Shown one piece after another: positions 43,891-51,676 of a stretch of DNA of 64,000 bases. The translations under genes were made by a program, and so were the position numbers. Numbering within the stretch: position 1 is the stretch's first letter; every line of letters begins with the position of its first letter. The stretch is taken from positions 1-64,000 of the forward strand of contig NZ_CANMSJ010000001.1 in NCBI RefSeq assembly GCF_947500605.1, given 5' to 3'. This DNA is from an uncultured Lacinutrix sp. Its GTDB lineage: Bacteria > Bacteroidota > Bacteroidia > Flavobacteriales > Flavobacteriaceae. The notes under the pieces are model-generated. The model had not been told where the DNA came from. It was given only the letters and a program-made list of their open reading frames with translations, and searched no databases.

Positions 43891-44151
43891 ATGCCAAGAA
43901 AGTTTAAATCTGGGGAATGGGTAGCAGTTAAAGGAAAATTTACCTCCCCAAAAATGCAAGTTATTAAATATGTTACAAAAAAAGATTCAATATTTGGTTT
44001 GGTTAATAATGACAGTTATTTGGAATGTGTTTGGTATAAAAATGGTGAACGAAAATTAGAAGTGTTCCACCAAAATAAATTGATTAAAATAATAGAAGCT
44101 AGTAGTTTATTAAAAACATTAAAAACAAACTCAAAACTAAGTTTAACTTAA
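43891..44151 (+). CDS. Small DUF2158-like protein
   Basis: An 86-residue basic protein: MPRKFKSGEWVAVKGKFTSP, PKMQVIKYV, then LECVWYKNGERKLEVFHQNKL. The pattern of a small SH3-like barrel with GxxVxxK...PxMxV...CxW matches DUF2158 (YodC-like) proteins. The function is unknown. It lies 95 bases after hsp20 and 11 before a lipoprotein gene, so a stress-linked operon is possible. Confidence 0.65.
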   Translation: MPRKFKSGEWVAVKGKFTSPKMQVIKYVTKKDSIFGLVNNDSYLECVWYKNGERKLEVFHQNKLIKIIEASSLLKTLKTNSKLSLT

Positions 44152-44162
44152 AATATAAAGTG

Positions 44163-44651
44163 ATGAAAAAGTATGTTTTATTATTTATGGTTGGCTTATT
44201 AAGTGTTAGTTGTAAAGGGCAAGAAAACGAAACTAAAATAATTGAACAAGAAGACAATAAAACAGATACAGTTAAAGAGCCCAAAGGCACTTGGAAAGTT
44301 GACAAAGAATTTGATGAAAACGGAAATTTAATTAGATTTGACAGTATTTATTCGTGGTCTTCTAATAATAAATTCGATAATCTCTCATTGTCTGATAGGG
44401 ATAGTTTGATGCAAACATTTAAATCAAGATTTTTTTCAAACTATTCACAATTTGAAAATCAAGAATTTGAGGATGTTTTTTCTCAAGATTCACTTTTTAG
44501 CAAACATTTCTTTAATGATGATTTTTTCGGAAGTAATTTTGGCAATGATTTTATGGATATTGATAAATTAACACAACAAATTATTGCAAGGCAGAAGAAG
44601 TTTTTAGAAAAATATCAGTCTGAATTTATTAAACCTGAAGACGAAAACTAA
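44163..44651 (+). CDS. Small predicted lipoprotein
   Basis: A 162-residue lipoprotein from ATG at 44163 (a GTG three bases earlier is possible). The lipobox is SVSC near residue 17. The mature chain is acidic, with phenylalanine- and aspartate-rich repeats around residues 90-130 (FFSNYSQFENQEFEDVFS, HFFNDDFFGSNFGNDFMD), and a C-terminal helix. I recognise no family. It closes the hsp20 run; its stop codon is inside the terminator. Confidence 0.65.
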   Translation: MKKYVLLFMVGLLSVSCKGQENETKIIEQEDNKTDTVKEPKGTWKVDKEFDENGNLIRFDSIYSWSSNNKFDNLSLSDRDSLMQTFKSRFFSNYSQFENQEFEDVFSQDSLFSKHFFNDDFFGSNFGNDFMDIDKLTQQIIARQKKFLEKYQSEFIKPEDEN

Positions 44652-44671
44652 AAAGTTTTCGTCTTTTTTTC
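44638..44671 (+). terminator. Terminator of hsp20 run
   Basis: AAGACGAAAAC pairs with GTTTTCGTCTT, followed by a seven-T run; the left arm includes the end of the lipoprotein gene. Confidence 0.85.
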
Positions 44672-44753
44672 TTATTAGTTTTTATTGCATTACACAATGT
44701 TTAAAACGGTTTTGTGTATGGAAAGTTGCGTTTTTGTTAAAGAACTAATCTAC

Positions 44754-44776
44754 GCATTATTTTTATGCGATGTTGG
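44754..44776 (-). repeat. Cassette 3' border motif, copy C
   Basis: On the minus strand CCAACATCGCATAAAAATAA then TGC, two bases beyond the stop of the 44779 gene. Aligns with copies at 34366 and 42368. Beyond it, ACACAAAACCGTT (near 44705) is also shared with the 3' side of cassette A (near 34285). Confidence 0.55.
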
Positions 44777-44778
44777 CA

Positions 44779-45372
44779 TTAGTTTTTATTTTCATAAAAT
44801 TTGAATTCGCCCGGTTCAGTTCTTAAATCAGAATCATTTAATCCGCTTTCCCATCCTTTTTTATTAAATTCTTTGGCAAGATGTTGTTTGTATTTTGTAA
44901 AAAGATTGTTGTAAATCAGATAATCCTTTTCAGTAATTAATGGGTCAGTTAATGCAATTTGTTCATTTAGTCCAACAGGATAACGAGCATTTGAAACGCA
45001 TTGTATCGATAAAACTGATTGAAATTCCTTCTGCTCATTATTTGGTCTAAAGCGATTCAATTTAGAAAGTTGATTTAAGTCGTGAGTTTTAATTTCTTTT
45101 TGAAGTTTACCTTTATTCACTAATTCAGGATTATTCAATACAGCAATTCCTTTTAATAAATTCTCTAAAGTATAAGACATTAAAAGATAAGTAGCCCGAG
45201 AGAGTACTGGTCTTTTTACCGTTTTTTGATTTTCAAAATGAAATGTTTGATAGAAATGTGCTTTTTCTTTAATCAAATAGAGCTCTTCAACAGCTTCATT
45301 TAATTCCAAAGCAGCTTGAAACCAATGTTCTGGACTTGAATAATAAATGAATCTTTTCTTTTTATTCGACAT
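44779..45372 (-). CDS. HEPN-like hypothetical protein in cassette
   Basis: A 197-residue, mostly helical protein. YLLMSYTLENLLKGIAVLNNP followed by KTHDLNQLSKL is the core arrangement of HEPN-like domains (an LENLLKG helix, then a K-THDL segment). The catalytic R-x4-6-H motif of HEPN RNases is not clearly present. Another HEPN-like trait is the N-terminal HWFQAALELNEAVEEL helix. It stands alone, with a shared border motif two bases after its stop and the shared repeat (copy C) 18 bases before its start. No toxin or antitoxin partner is adjacent. Function unknown; a defence or nucleotide-binding role is speculative. Confidence 0.55.
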   Translation of the reverse strand: MSNKKKRFIYYSSPEHWFQAALELNEAVEELYLIKEKAHFYQTFHFENQKTVKRPVLSRATYLLMSYTLENLLKGIAVLNNPELVNKGKLQKEIKTHDLNQLSKLNRFRPNNEQKEFQSVLSIQCVSNARYPVGLNEQIALTDPLITEKDYLIYNNLFTKYKQHLAKEFNKKGWESGLNDSDLRTEPGEFKFYENKN

Positions 45373-45389
45373 TTCTCAAATTACCGTCA

Positions 45390-45500
45390 ATGTTTTACTT
45401 AATATATAGCCATTTTAATACTTTACATCAGCAATTATATAAATTCGAAGTTAGCGGATTTATTTAACAAATTCAAGTTGTAATAAACTAAAAATCCGAA
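45390..45500. repeat. Interspersed cassette-flanking repeat, copy C
   Basis: Shares with copy A the series TTTTACTT, ATATA, ATCAGCA-TTATATAAATTC, GAAGTTAGCGGATT and CAAGTTGTAA. Similarity fades after 45500. It begins 18 bases upstream of the HEPN-like gene start. The rest of this 305-base gap holds a short palindrome at 45599 and nothing else. Confidence 0.85.
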
Positions 45501-45598
45501 CACATTTTATTCTTAATTTAGATCTAAATAAACTTTAAATCTAAAGTTCTTACGGTCTATAAAATACGCTATAATTTGAAGAAGTATTATAACAAACC

Positions 45599-45620
45599 AA
45601 TTCCTGCCTAAGCAGGAATT
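45599..45620. repeat. Short palindrome AATTCCTGC/GCAGGAATT
   Basis: Nine-base arms around CTAA. No T run on the minus strand after it, so it resembles a REP-type palindrome more than a terminator of the hydrolase gene that ends at 45678. Confidence 0.5.
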
Positions 45621-45677
45621 TCTAATTTACACTAAAACAGTGTTTGGTTTGCTATTCTTTTTAATAGGAAAGAAATA

Positions 45678-46658
45678 TTATTCTATTTTATGCTTAGCTA
45701 AAAACTCTAAAATGAGTTTTGCAATTTCACTTGTCTTTTCTTCGGCAGCAAAATGTCCAGCATCAAGTAAGTGTAACTCAGCTTTTGGTAAATCTCTTAA
45801 ATAAGCTTCGGCACCTTTGTAATTGAATTTTAAATCTTTTTTTCCCCAAGTAATTAATGTTTTTGGCTGATTGTCTTTCAGCATTTTCTGCCATTTCGGG
45901 TAACTAAGTAAATTAGTATTATAATCTTTAAAAAGCTGTACTTGTATTTCTCTGTCTTTTTTAGATGTTAAAAAAGCTAAATCATGAGTCCAAGCATCTG
46001 GACTTTGTATGTTTCTATTTGTACTATCCAAATCGAATAAATACTGCTTGTTAATTATAGCATCTTCACCAGTTATACTGTATAAAAAATCATGCTTTTC
46101 TTGTGTGGTATCTTTTTGCGCTGTTCTAAAAAAGGCTTGTCTTTTAGGTGTTAAACCATCTAAATAAGCATTTGCATTCTGTACAATTAAAGCTTCAATT
46201 CTTTTTGGGTTTTTCATCATCATACGATAACCAACAGGAGCTCCAAAGTCTTGCATGTACATTATATAGTTTTTTACTTGTAACTTATTTATAAGTTTTT
46301 CGGTATAATCTGCTAACAAATCAAAACTATAATCTGTCGTGTTTGGATCTAAATGTGTGCTATAACCAGAACCTAAATTATCTGGCGCAATAACATGGTA
46401 ATGTGTTGCTAACATAGGAATTAAATTCCTGTACGAATGTGAAGACGTAGGATAACCATGCAGTAATACTATGGTTGGGTTACTTTTATTTCCAGCGGCT
46501 CTATAAAATAATTTTACACTATCAATTTCGGTATAATTATAAGTTGTTGCAGGTGGTAAAAAGAATTCTTTTTTACTATCTAGAACATTGGCCTCTTTTG
46601 CGTTATTACACGCAAATAAAGAGAATGCTAAAAAAGAAATTACTATTAATTGTTTCAT
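45678..46658 (-). CDS. Exported alpha/beta hydrolase, lipoprotein, paralogue 1
   Basis: A 326-residue alpha/beta-fold hydrolase with a lipoprotein signal (lipobox LFAC, Cys17). LLHGYPTSS (near 65-73) is the oxyanion-hole motif. The nucleophile elbow is MQDFGAPVG with Asp137 in place of Ser, as in haloalkane dehalogenases and epoxide hydrolases, and the histidine is in LLDAGHFAAEE. It is a paralogue of the neighbouring 326-residue protein, 57 bases upstream. Likely located in the outer membrane or periplasm and acting on a small hydrophobic substrate. Confidence 0.85.
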   Translation of the reverse strand: MKQLIVISFLAFSLFACNNAKEANVLDSKKEFFLPPATTYNYTEIDSVKLFYRAAGNKSNPTIVLLHGYPTSSHSYRNLIPMLATHYHVIAPDNLGSGYSTHLDPNTTDYSFDLLADYTEKLINKLQVKNYIMYMQDFGAPVGYRMMMKNPKRIEALIVQNANAYLDGLTPKRQAFFRTAQKDTTQEKHDFLYSITGEDAIINKQYLFDLDSTNRNIQSPDAWTHDLAFLTSKKDREIQVQLFKDYNTNLLSYPKWQKMLKDNQPKTLITWGKKDLKFNYKGAEAYLRDLPKAELHLLDAGHFAAEEKTSEIAKLILEFLAKHKIE

Positions 46659-46714
46659 GGATACTGCTTTTCTTTTCGAGTTGAAAATTTATAGATTGTT
46701 AAATTTAGACGTTT

Positions 46715-47695
46715 TTATTTGCTAAGCTTTCGCATAAAACTTCTAATTTTTTTAATAATAGCATCTCCATCTTCTTCTAAAGCAAAATGACCAGTATCGT
46801 AAATATTATAATCTATGTTTTTTACATCCTTTTTAAAGGCTATTGCACCACTTTCGGGAAAAAAAGCATCGTTTTTACCCCAAACAATTAATAATGGTGG
46901 TTGATTGACTCTTAAATACTTTTGCCATTTTGGATATAATTTCACGTTGTTTTGGTAATCGTAAAACAAATCTAGATTTATAGCATGTGCATTTGGTCTA
47001 GACAACCTTAAGTAATCTAAATTGTAACTATCAGGATCTACCGTTTCTGTATTTCTAACGCCATGTGTGTATTGCCATTTTAAACCTTCTAAACAAAAAG
47101 CTGATAATAAAGCATCTTCGGTTTGTTTGGTTCTATTTTTCCATAGTTCTCTAATACCCGCCCAAGCTTCTCCTAAACCTTCTTCGTAAGCATTTCCGTT
47201 TTGGTTTATTATAGCTGTAATTCTTTCAGGATGTGCAGTTGCTAATCTAAAACCAATTGGTGCGCCATAATCTTGAATCATTATAGCATAAGAATTAATA
47301 TTCTTTTTTTCTAAAAATGAATTTATCGTTATGGCTATATTATCAAACGTGTATTTGTAAGTATTAGCATCGGGAAAAGCGCTATTTCCAAAACCAGGAT
47401 AATCTGGTGCTATTAAGTGAAATTCATTTTCTAATTGGCTTATTACTTTTCTATATTGGTAAGACGATGCTGGAAAACCGTGGAGTAAAACAATAGTCGG
47501 TTTTTTAGGATCACCAGCTTCTCTATAAGCTATGTTTACACCGTTTACATCTAATGTTTTATATTTTAGAGTTGTGTTACTGTTTTCGCTTATTTGCGTT
47601 GTATTTGTAGGTGCAGTAGTTGTTTGCACACTAGCTTCCTGTTTACACGAGATAAAAAGTAAAAGGATACTTAATGCTATTACTAAATTTTTCAT
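46715..47695 (-). CDS. Exported alpha/beta hydrolase, lipoprotein, paralogue 2
   Basis: Also 326 residues, with lipobox FISC (Cys17) and a Thr-rich linker. LLHGFPASS is near 71-79, nucleophile Asp142 in IQDYGAPIG, and the catalytic histidine in YDTGHFALEE. It aligns with paralogue 1 throughout, indicating a tandem duplication. An aspartate nucleophile points to epoxide hydrolase or dehalogenase chemistry. It lies 93 bases after the SDR gene in a TetR-headed group, so xenobiotic or quinone detoxification is an inference. Confidence 0.85.
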   Translation of the reverse strand: MKNLVIALSILLLFISCKQEASVQTTTAPTNTTQISENSNTTLKYKTLDVNGVNIAYREAGDPKKPTIVLLHGFPASSYQYRKVISQLENEFHLIAPDYPGFGNSAFPDANTYKYTFDNIAITINSFLEKKNINSYAIMIQDYGAPIGFRLATAHPERITAIINQNGNAYEEGLGEAWAGIRELWKNRTKQTEDALLSAFCLEGLKWQYTHGVRNTETVDPDSYNLDYLRLSRPNAHAINLDLFYDYQNNVKLYPKWQKYLRVNQPPLLIVWGKNDAFFPESGAIAFKKDVKNIDYNIYDTGHFALEEDGDAIIKKIRSFMRKLSK

Positions 47696-47788
47696 ATTTC
47701 AATTTTATTATAATATTGCTAGGCAATATGTATTAAATAGAAAGCCTTAACGGTTATTTAAAACCAGTAAGACTTTCTATTTTTTTAT

Positions 47789-48535
47789 TTAATTTCTACC
47801 AGCCATTACACCACCATCTGTATCCCAAATAGCACCTGTAACCCAAGCAGCTTTGTCTGATAATAAGAAGACAATACTATTTGCAACATCTTGAGATTCT
47901 CCAAAACGACCAATTGGGTGAAAACCATTAAAACCAACTAGAGCTTCTTTTGCAGCTTGTTCTCCACCAAAAACACCATGATAAACAGGCGTGTTAACTA
48001 GGGCAGGAGAGACCGCATTTACACGTATATTATCTTCTGCTAATTCCATAGCTAGATGTTGAGTTAATGAATGTAAACCTGCTTTTTGCATAGAATATGC
48101 AGAAGAAGGTGTTGCTTTTACAGCTTGTTTTGCCCACATAGAACCTACGTTTACAATAGATCCACCTTGAGTAGCTTTCATTTTTTTAGCAACACTTTGT
48201 GTGATAAAAAAGAAACCTCTATTTAAATCTTGATAAGAGTTATAGTCTTCCATTGTATGATCTAAAAAAGGTTTAGGGCCAAATATTCCTGAAGCATTTA
48301 CTAGATAATCTAAGTTGTCTAAACCATCAATTTTAGCTATTAAATCATCTACATCGCTAGTATTAGAGATGTTTGCCGTGTGTTTTACTAGATTTGGTGC
48401 ATCTGCAATTTTATCTGTATTTCTACCCACAACATGTACTGTTGCACCACCTTCTAATAATGCATTTGTAGTTGCATTACCAATTCCGCTTGTTCCTCCA
48501 ATTACTAAGGCTACTTTGTTTTCAAATTCTTTCAT
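47789..48535 (-). CDS. Short-chain dehydrogenase/reductase
   Basis: A 248-residue classical SDR. The cofactor loop GGTSGIG is at residues 13-19, NASG near 80-83, catalytic Ser132 in NVGSMW, and Tyr147/Lys151 in SAYSMQKAG. The C-terminus [12 protein letters not shown] is the usual SDR end. An Arg after the loop (VVGRN) suggests NADPH preference. A perfect 22-bp palindrome lies 26 bases before its start, and a TetR regulator gene lies directly upstream, so it is very likely TetR-repressed. Confidence 0.92.
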   Translation of the reverse strand: MKEFENKVALVIGGTSGIGNATTNALLEGGATVHVVGRNTDKIADAPNLVKHTANISNTSDVDDLIAKIDGLDNLDYLVNASGIFGPKPFLDHTMEDYNSYQDLNRGFFFITQSVAKKMKATQGGSIVNVGSMWAKQAVKATPSSAYSMQKAGLHSLTQHLAMELAEDNIRVNAVSPALVNTPVYHGVFGGEQAAKEALVGFNGFHPIGRFGESQDVANSIVFLLSDKAAWVTGAIWDTDGGVMAGRN

Positions 48536-48560
48536 TTTTCTTTTTATTTAATTATTAATT

Positions 48561-48582
48561 AAAGACAGACAAGTCTGTCTTT
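48561..48582. promoter_or_regulatory. TetR-type operator before SDR
   Basis: Ten-base arms AAAGACAGAC and GTCTGTCTTT around AA, a perfect inverted repeat. It lies between tetR and the SDR start. A related site lies before tetR itself. Confidence 0.8.
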
Positions 48583-48598
48583 ATATGTTTAAATTTTT

Positions 48599-49162
48599 TT
48601 ATTGAATTATTATTTCACATAAATTTTTTGACTCTAATATTGGCCAATCTTCTTGGTGTAAATGGCTTTCACCAACAGCACTTTCGTAAAGCAAGTATAT
48701 TTGTCTTGCAAGAGAATTAACCTGTTCAGCTTTAACTTTTTCTAAGTTGTTTGTAATAAGTTTAGATATAATAGCAATAAAACTGTTTTTTTGAGATTGA
48801 ATTTCATTTCTAATAATTTCATTGTCTTTTGGTATCTCTGAAACTGTTTTTATACACCAACAACCATTAAAATCTTTATCTTGATAAAACAATTGTAGGA
48901 AATCGAAAATAGCAAGTATTTGATCTTTTCCTTTAGGTTTAGAAGTTGTGAAGTTTTCAAAATCTTCTAGAAAATTGATGTTTTTAAATTGAAGATAAGC
49001 CAGACATATTTCTTCTTTAGATTTAAAATGATTGTATAACGTTGCTTTTGCAATGCCAGCTTCAGCAATAATTTGGTTTATACCTGTAGAATTATAGCCA
49101 TTTTTATAAAATAAAAATGATGCAGTTTCTATAATTCTATTTTTTACATCAGCGTGTTTCAT
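48599..49162 (-). CDS. TetR/AcrR-family repressor
   Basis: A 187-residue regulator from ATG at 49162 (MKHADVKNRIIETASFLFYKNGY); a longer frame from 49198 runs into the operator and is rejected. The helix-turn-helix is INQIIAEAGIAKATLYNHFKSKEEI near residues 27-51. The C-terminal ligand domain has WCIKTVSEIPKDNEI, as in regulators of short-chain dehydrogenase or efflux genes. Palindromic sites before its own start and before the SDR gene imply control of both. Confidence 0.9.
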   Translation of the reverse strand: MKHADVKNRIIETASFLFYKNGYNSTGINQIIAEAGIAKATLYNHFKSKEEICLAYLQFKNINFLEDFENFTTSKPKGKDQILAIFDFLQLFYQDKDFNGCWCIKTVSEIPKDNEIIRNEIQSQKNSFIAIISKLITNNLEKVKAEQVNSLARQIYLLYESAVGESHLHQEDWPILESKNLCEIIIQ

Positions 49163-49190
49163 ATTGCAAATATATAATAAATATTTGAAA

Positions 49191-49212
49191 ACAGACAAGT
49201 CTGTCTGTTTTT
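49191..49212. promoter_or_regulatory. TetR-type operator before tetR
   Basis: ACAGAC-AA-GTCTGT (49191-49204), with CTGTTT continuing beyond, is the same sequence as the core of the SDR operator. It sits 29 bases upstream of the tetR start and suggests autoregulation. Confidence 0.75.
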
Positions 49213-49384
49213 TTAAATTAAAATAATTTTATTGTTTTTCATAAGTAAACGATTCTGTTTTATCAGATTTTTAATTTCAATATGATGTTTGTTTAACTCT
49301 TAATATTATTATAATTCTGTATTAAACTAAAGTTAAACACGGTTTTAGACTAGGAATGAGGGTGTTGTAATGGTATCTTTAGGT

Positions 49385-50035
49385 ATGGAAAATATTTTAG
49401 TAGCAGGTGCAAACGGCACCACAGGAAAAAAAATAGTTAATCTTTTAAAAGAATCTCAATATTTTAACCCAATTGCAATGGTTAGAAAAGAAGAGCAGAA
49501 AGCTTTTTTTGAGGCTAAAAAAATTGATACTGTTTTAGGTGATTTAGAAGGAGATGTTTCTCAAGTATTTAATACTACAAATAAAATAGACAAAGTTTTA
49601 TTTGCAGCTGGTTCTGGTGGTAAAAAAGTAGTAGAAGTAGATCAAGAAGGCGCGAAGCGATTAATTGATGCTTCAAATAAAAATAACGTTAAAAAGTTTG
49701 TGATGCTTAGTTCTATGGGAGCGAACCAGCCGGAAAAGGCTGAGCAGCTTCAAGAGTATTTAAAGGCGAAACATAATGCTGATGAATACTTAAAATCTAG
49801 CGGATTAACTTATTCAATTGTTAGACCAGGTACTTTAACTAATAATGAGTTAACAAATGAAATTGAACTGGAAGAAAAATTGAATAATAGAGGAGAGATT
49901 AGTAGAAACGATGTTGCACAAACATTAGTAAGAACTCTTAAAGATGAGATTGCAAATAATGCCACATTCGAAATTATTAAAGGAAACACTTTAATTGGTG
50001 ATGCCTTAAATAAAGTATCTACTGTTAAAGCTTAA
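49385..50035 (+). CDS. NAD(P)-binding atypical SDR
   Basis: A 216-residue protein from ATG at 49385 (MENILVAGANGTTGKKIVNLL); a start 15 bases earlier is possible. The glycine motif GANGTTG identifies an NmrA/atypical SDR, followed by VMLSSMGANQPEKAE and SIVRPGTLTNNE. It lacks a YxxxK pair, so it may be a redox sensor or a reductase of the NAD(P)H-binding family (PF13460 type). It is divergent from tetR and may be in the same regulatory circuit, but no second operator is near its start. Confidence 0.85.
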   Translation: MENILVAGANGTTGKKIVNLLKESQYFNPIAMVRKEEQKAFFEAKKIDTVLGDLEGDVSQVFNTTNKIDKVLFAAGSGGKKVVEVDQEGAKRLIDASNKNNVKKFVMLSSMGANQPEKAEQLQEYLKAKHNADEYLKSSGLTYSIVRPGTLTNNELTNEIELEEKLNNRGEISRNDVAQTLVRTLKDEIANNATFEIIKGNTLIGDALNKVSTVKA

Positions 50036-50066
50036 TTAGCAAATAATAATAGAATTTTAAACCATT

Positions 50067-50097
50067 GTAGCTGCCAATTTTGGTGGCTACTTTTTTT
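50067..50097 (+). terminator. Terminator after the 49385 gene
   Basis: GTAGC-GCC pairs with GG-GCTAC around ATTTT, followed by a seven-T run. Confidence 0.75.
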
Positions 50098-50133
50098 ATA
50101 TGGTTAATTGTACTTCCTTTTGGGAGTCGTTCT

Positions 50134-50511
50134 TTATTTGGTCTTTTTAGTTTTAGAAACATCAGCTTTAGCAATATAAACCCAAGCCTTTTTTCCAGTA
50201 GAAAAAGTTTCTAAAATTCTCTTATAATCACTTACTTCATATTTATCTGTTTCAATAAGTTCCTTTTTGGTGATTTTAAAAATGGTACCTTCAATAGAGT
50301 CATTTACATTGTTAGTCTTTAAAGCAATGGGATGAAACTCTTTGCCGCTAGCTTTTAAAACTTTGGCATCAGTAATTTTTAATTTATCGAGTTTATATTG
50401 TTTTAAACTTGCCTTTTCTCCATTAAGTAAGCGTCCATAATTTTCAAGTTGTACAGTATTTAACTGTAATGTTCCGTATGAGAATAAATTATGTTTTAAA
50501 GCGTCCTGCAT
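50134..50511 (-). CDS. Gamma-glutamylcyclotransferase-like (AIG2) protein
   Basis: A 125-residue protein with the GGCT/AIG2 signature near the N-terminus, LFSYGTLQL, and an acidic catalytic candidate in ETDKYEVSDYKR, followed by KAWVYIAK. The size matches the small GGACT-like family. Family members cleave gamma-glutamyl or epsilon-gamma-glutamyl bonds releasing 5-oxoproline; the actual substrate is unknown. It lies 39 bases after the alginate lyase gene on the same strand. Confidence 0.82.
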   Translation of the reverse strand: MQDALKHNLFSYGTLQLNTVQLENYGRLLNGEKASLKQYKLDKLKITDAKVLKASGKEFHPIALKTNNVNDSIEGTIFKITKKELIETDKYEVSDYKRILETFSTGKKAWVYIAKADVSKTKKTK

Positions 50512-50550
50512 AGAATATTAGTTTGTTTTGTACAGTTATATTAGCGTTTT

Positions 50551-51618
50551 TTATAAGTCTTTGTTTGGTGTAGTACTAGCACCTACAGTAGCGTTTTTAA
50601 ACCAAACTTCTGCATAACATCCATTTGCATATTGTTTAGGGATATCTCCATTATAAGTTTCAGATCCAGTACTCCAAACGATGTTTTTTTCTGGGTCTTT
50701 TCCGTTGGTTTGATTGTAAGCACCTTGTTTAAAGTATTGTATTTCTCCAGCATAACCGTTTTCACGCTCTACACCATCACGACCTATTGAGGCATATAAT
50801 GATAATATTTGTTTTGGAATGTTGGAGTAGGTTGCAAATTCAGATTGTAATAAATTTTTTGTGAATTTTACAGTTTCATGGCCATCGCTTGTAAAAGTGA
50901 GGTACATTATACCTTTGTGTACATTTACTTCGTAGCTAAATTCTTCATCTAAAGCAAGACCATTTTCTGGCTCTTCAGGAAATGTTGTTTTGCTAGGTCC
51001 AACAACAGACATGTCGTTTCCCCAAACAGCTGTAGAGTAGTCCCATCTTTTAGAGTTGTCTCCTTTTGTATTAATTTCGTAATTCCAAAAAACAGAGCCT
51101 TTAGTATGCCCAGGAAATTTTTTATAAAAGATTTTTAAAGGTTCGTTTTCGTGTCCTTCGTCACTATGAATTTGTCCAACAACTACAGAGTAAGAAGCAG
51201 CAACTCTTGCATCTCCAGAGGTTGATACATGTTTTACTTTTAAGGTTCCTGTTAATTTGCTACCTGTTTCTGGTATCCAATGCTGTTTTTGACCTAATTC
51301 TGTTCTGGTATTGCTTGAAGTACGAGAAGTAATACCAGAATTTGGTGTTTTATATACTACCCAATCGGTATTGTTTTCGTTGGCTACGTAGAAAAAGTCT
51401 TTTGCTTCGTAGTCTATTAGATTTTTAGTATGTGTACCATTACCTAATAAAATTTTCCATTTGTCCATAAACGGAATAACATCGCTTGGATACGTTATCG
51501 TTTTTGTGTTTTCATGTACTTCTTTTTTAGGAGCATCAAAACAACTACTTAGTAATAAAAGAAAGCTAAAGATTAAAAACGAGTGTGGTGATGATGATGG
51601 TTTATTTTTAAGATTCAT
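50551..51618 (-). CDS. Polysaccharide lyase family 7 alginate lyase, lipoprotein
   Basis: A 355-residue lipoprotein (lipobox LSSC, Cys26) with an alginate-lyase-2 jelly roll. The three PL7 catalytic blocks are visible: RTEL at 105-108 (with surrounding SNTRTELGQ), QIH at 149-151 in VVVGQIH, and YFKQGAYNQ at 295-303. A QIH type (not QVH) is usually associated with guluronate or mixed-block specificity. Beta-elimination of alginate at the cell surface is expected. No other alginate genes (PL6, PL17, SusCD) are nearby, so it is an isolated lyase. It starts a short minus-strand run with the GGCT-like gene. Confidence 0.93.
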   Translation of the reverse strand: MNLKNKPSSSPHSFLIFSFLLLLSSCFDAPKKEVHENTKTITYPSDVIPFMDKWKILLGNGTHTKNLIDYEAKDFFYVANENNTDWVVYKTPNSGITSRTSSNTRTELGQKQHWIPETGSKLTGTLKVKHVSTSGDARVAASYSVVVGQIHSDEGHENEPLKIFYKKFPGHTKGSVFWNYEINTKGDNSKRWDYSTAVWGNDMSVVGPSKTTFPEEPENGLALDEEFSYEVNVHKGIMYLTFTSDGHETVKFTKNLLQSEFATYSNIPKQILSLYASIGRDGVERENGYAGEIQYFKQGAYNQTNGKDPEKNIVWSTGSETYNGDIPKQYANGCYAEVWFKNATVGASTTPNKDL

Positions 51619-51676
51619 TATATCTTTTTTTAGATACGTTTTAATTAATCAAATGAAATTAGTCAATACTAAAAAC

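Noticed and set aside
45599-45620. Intrinsic terminator of the hydrolase gene
   Set aside because: The palindrome has no T run on the minus strand.
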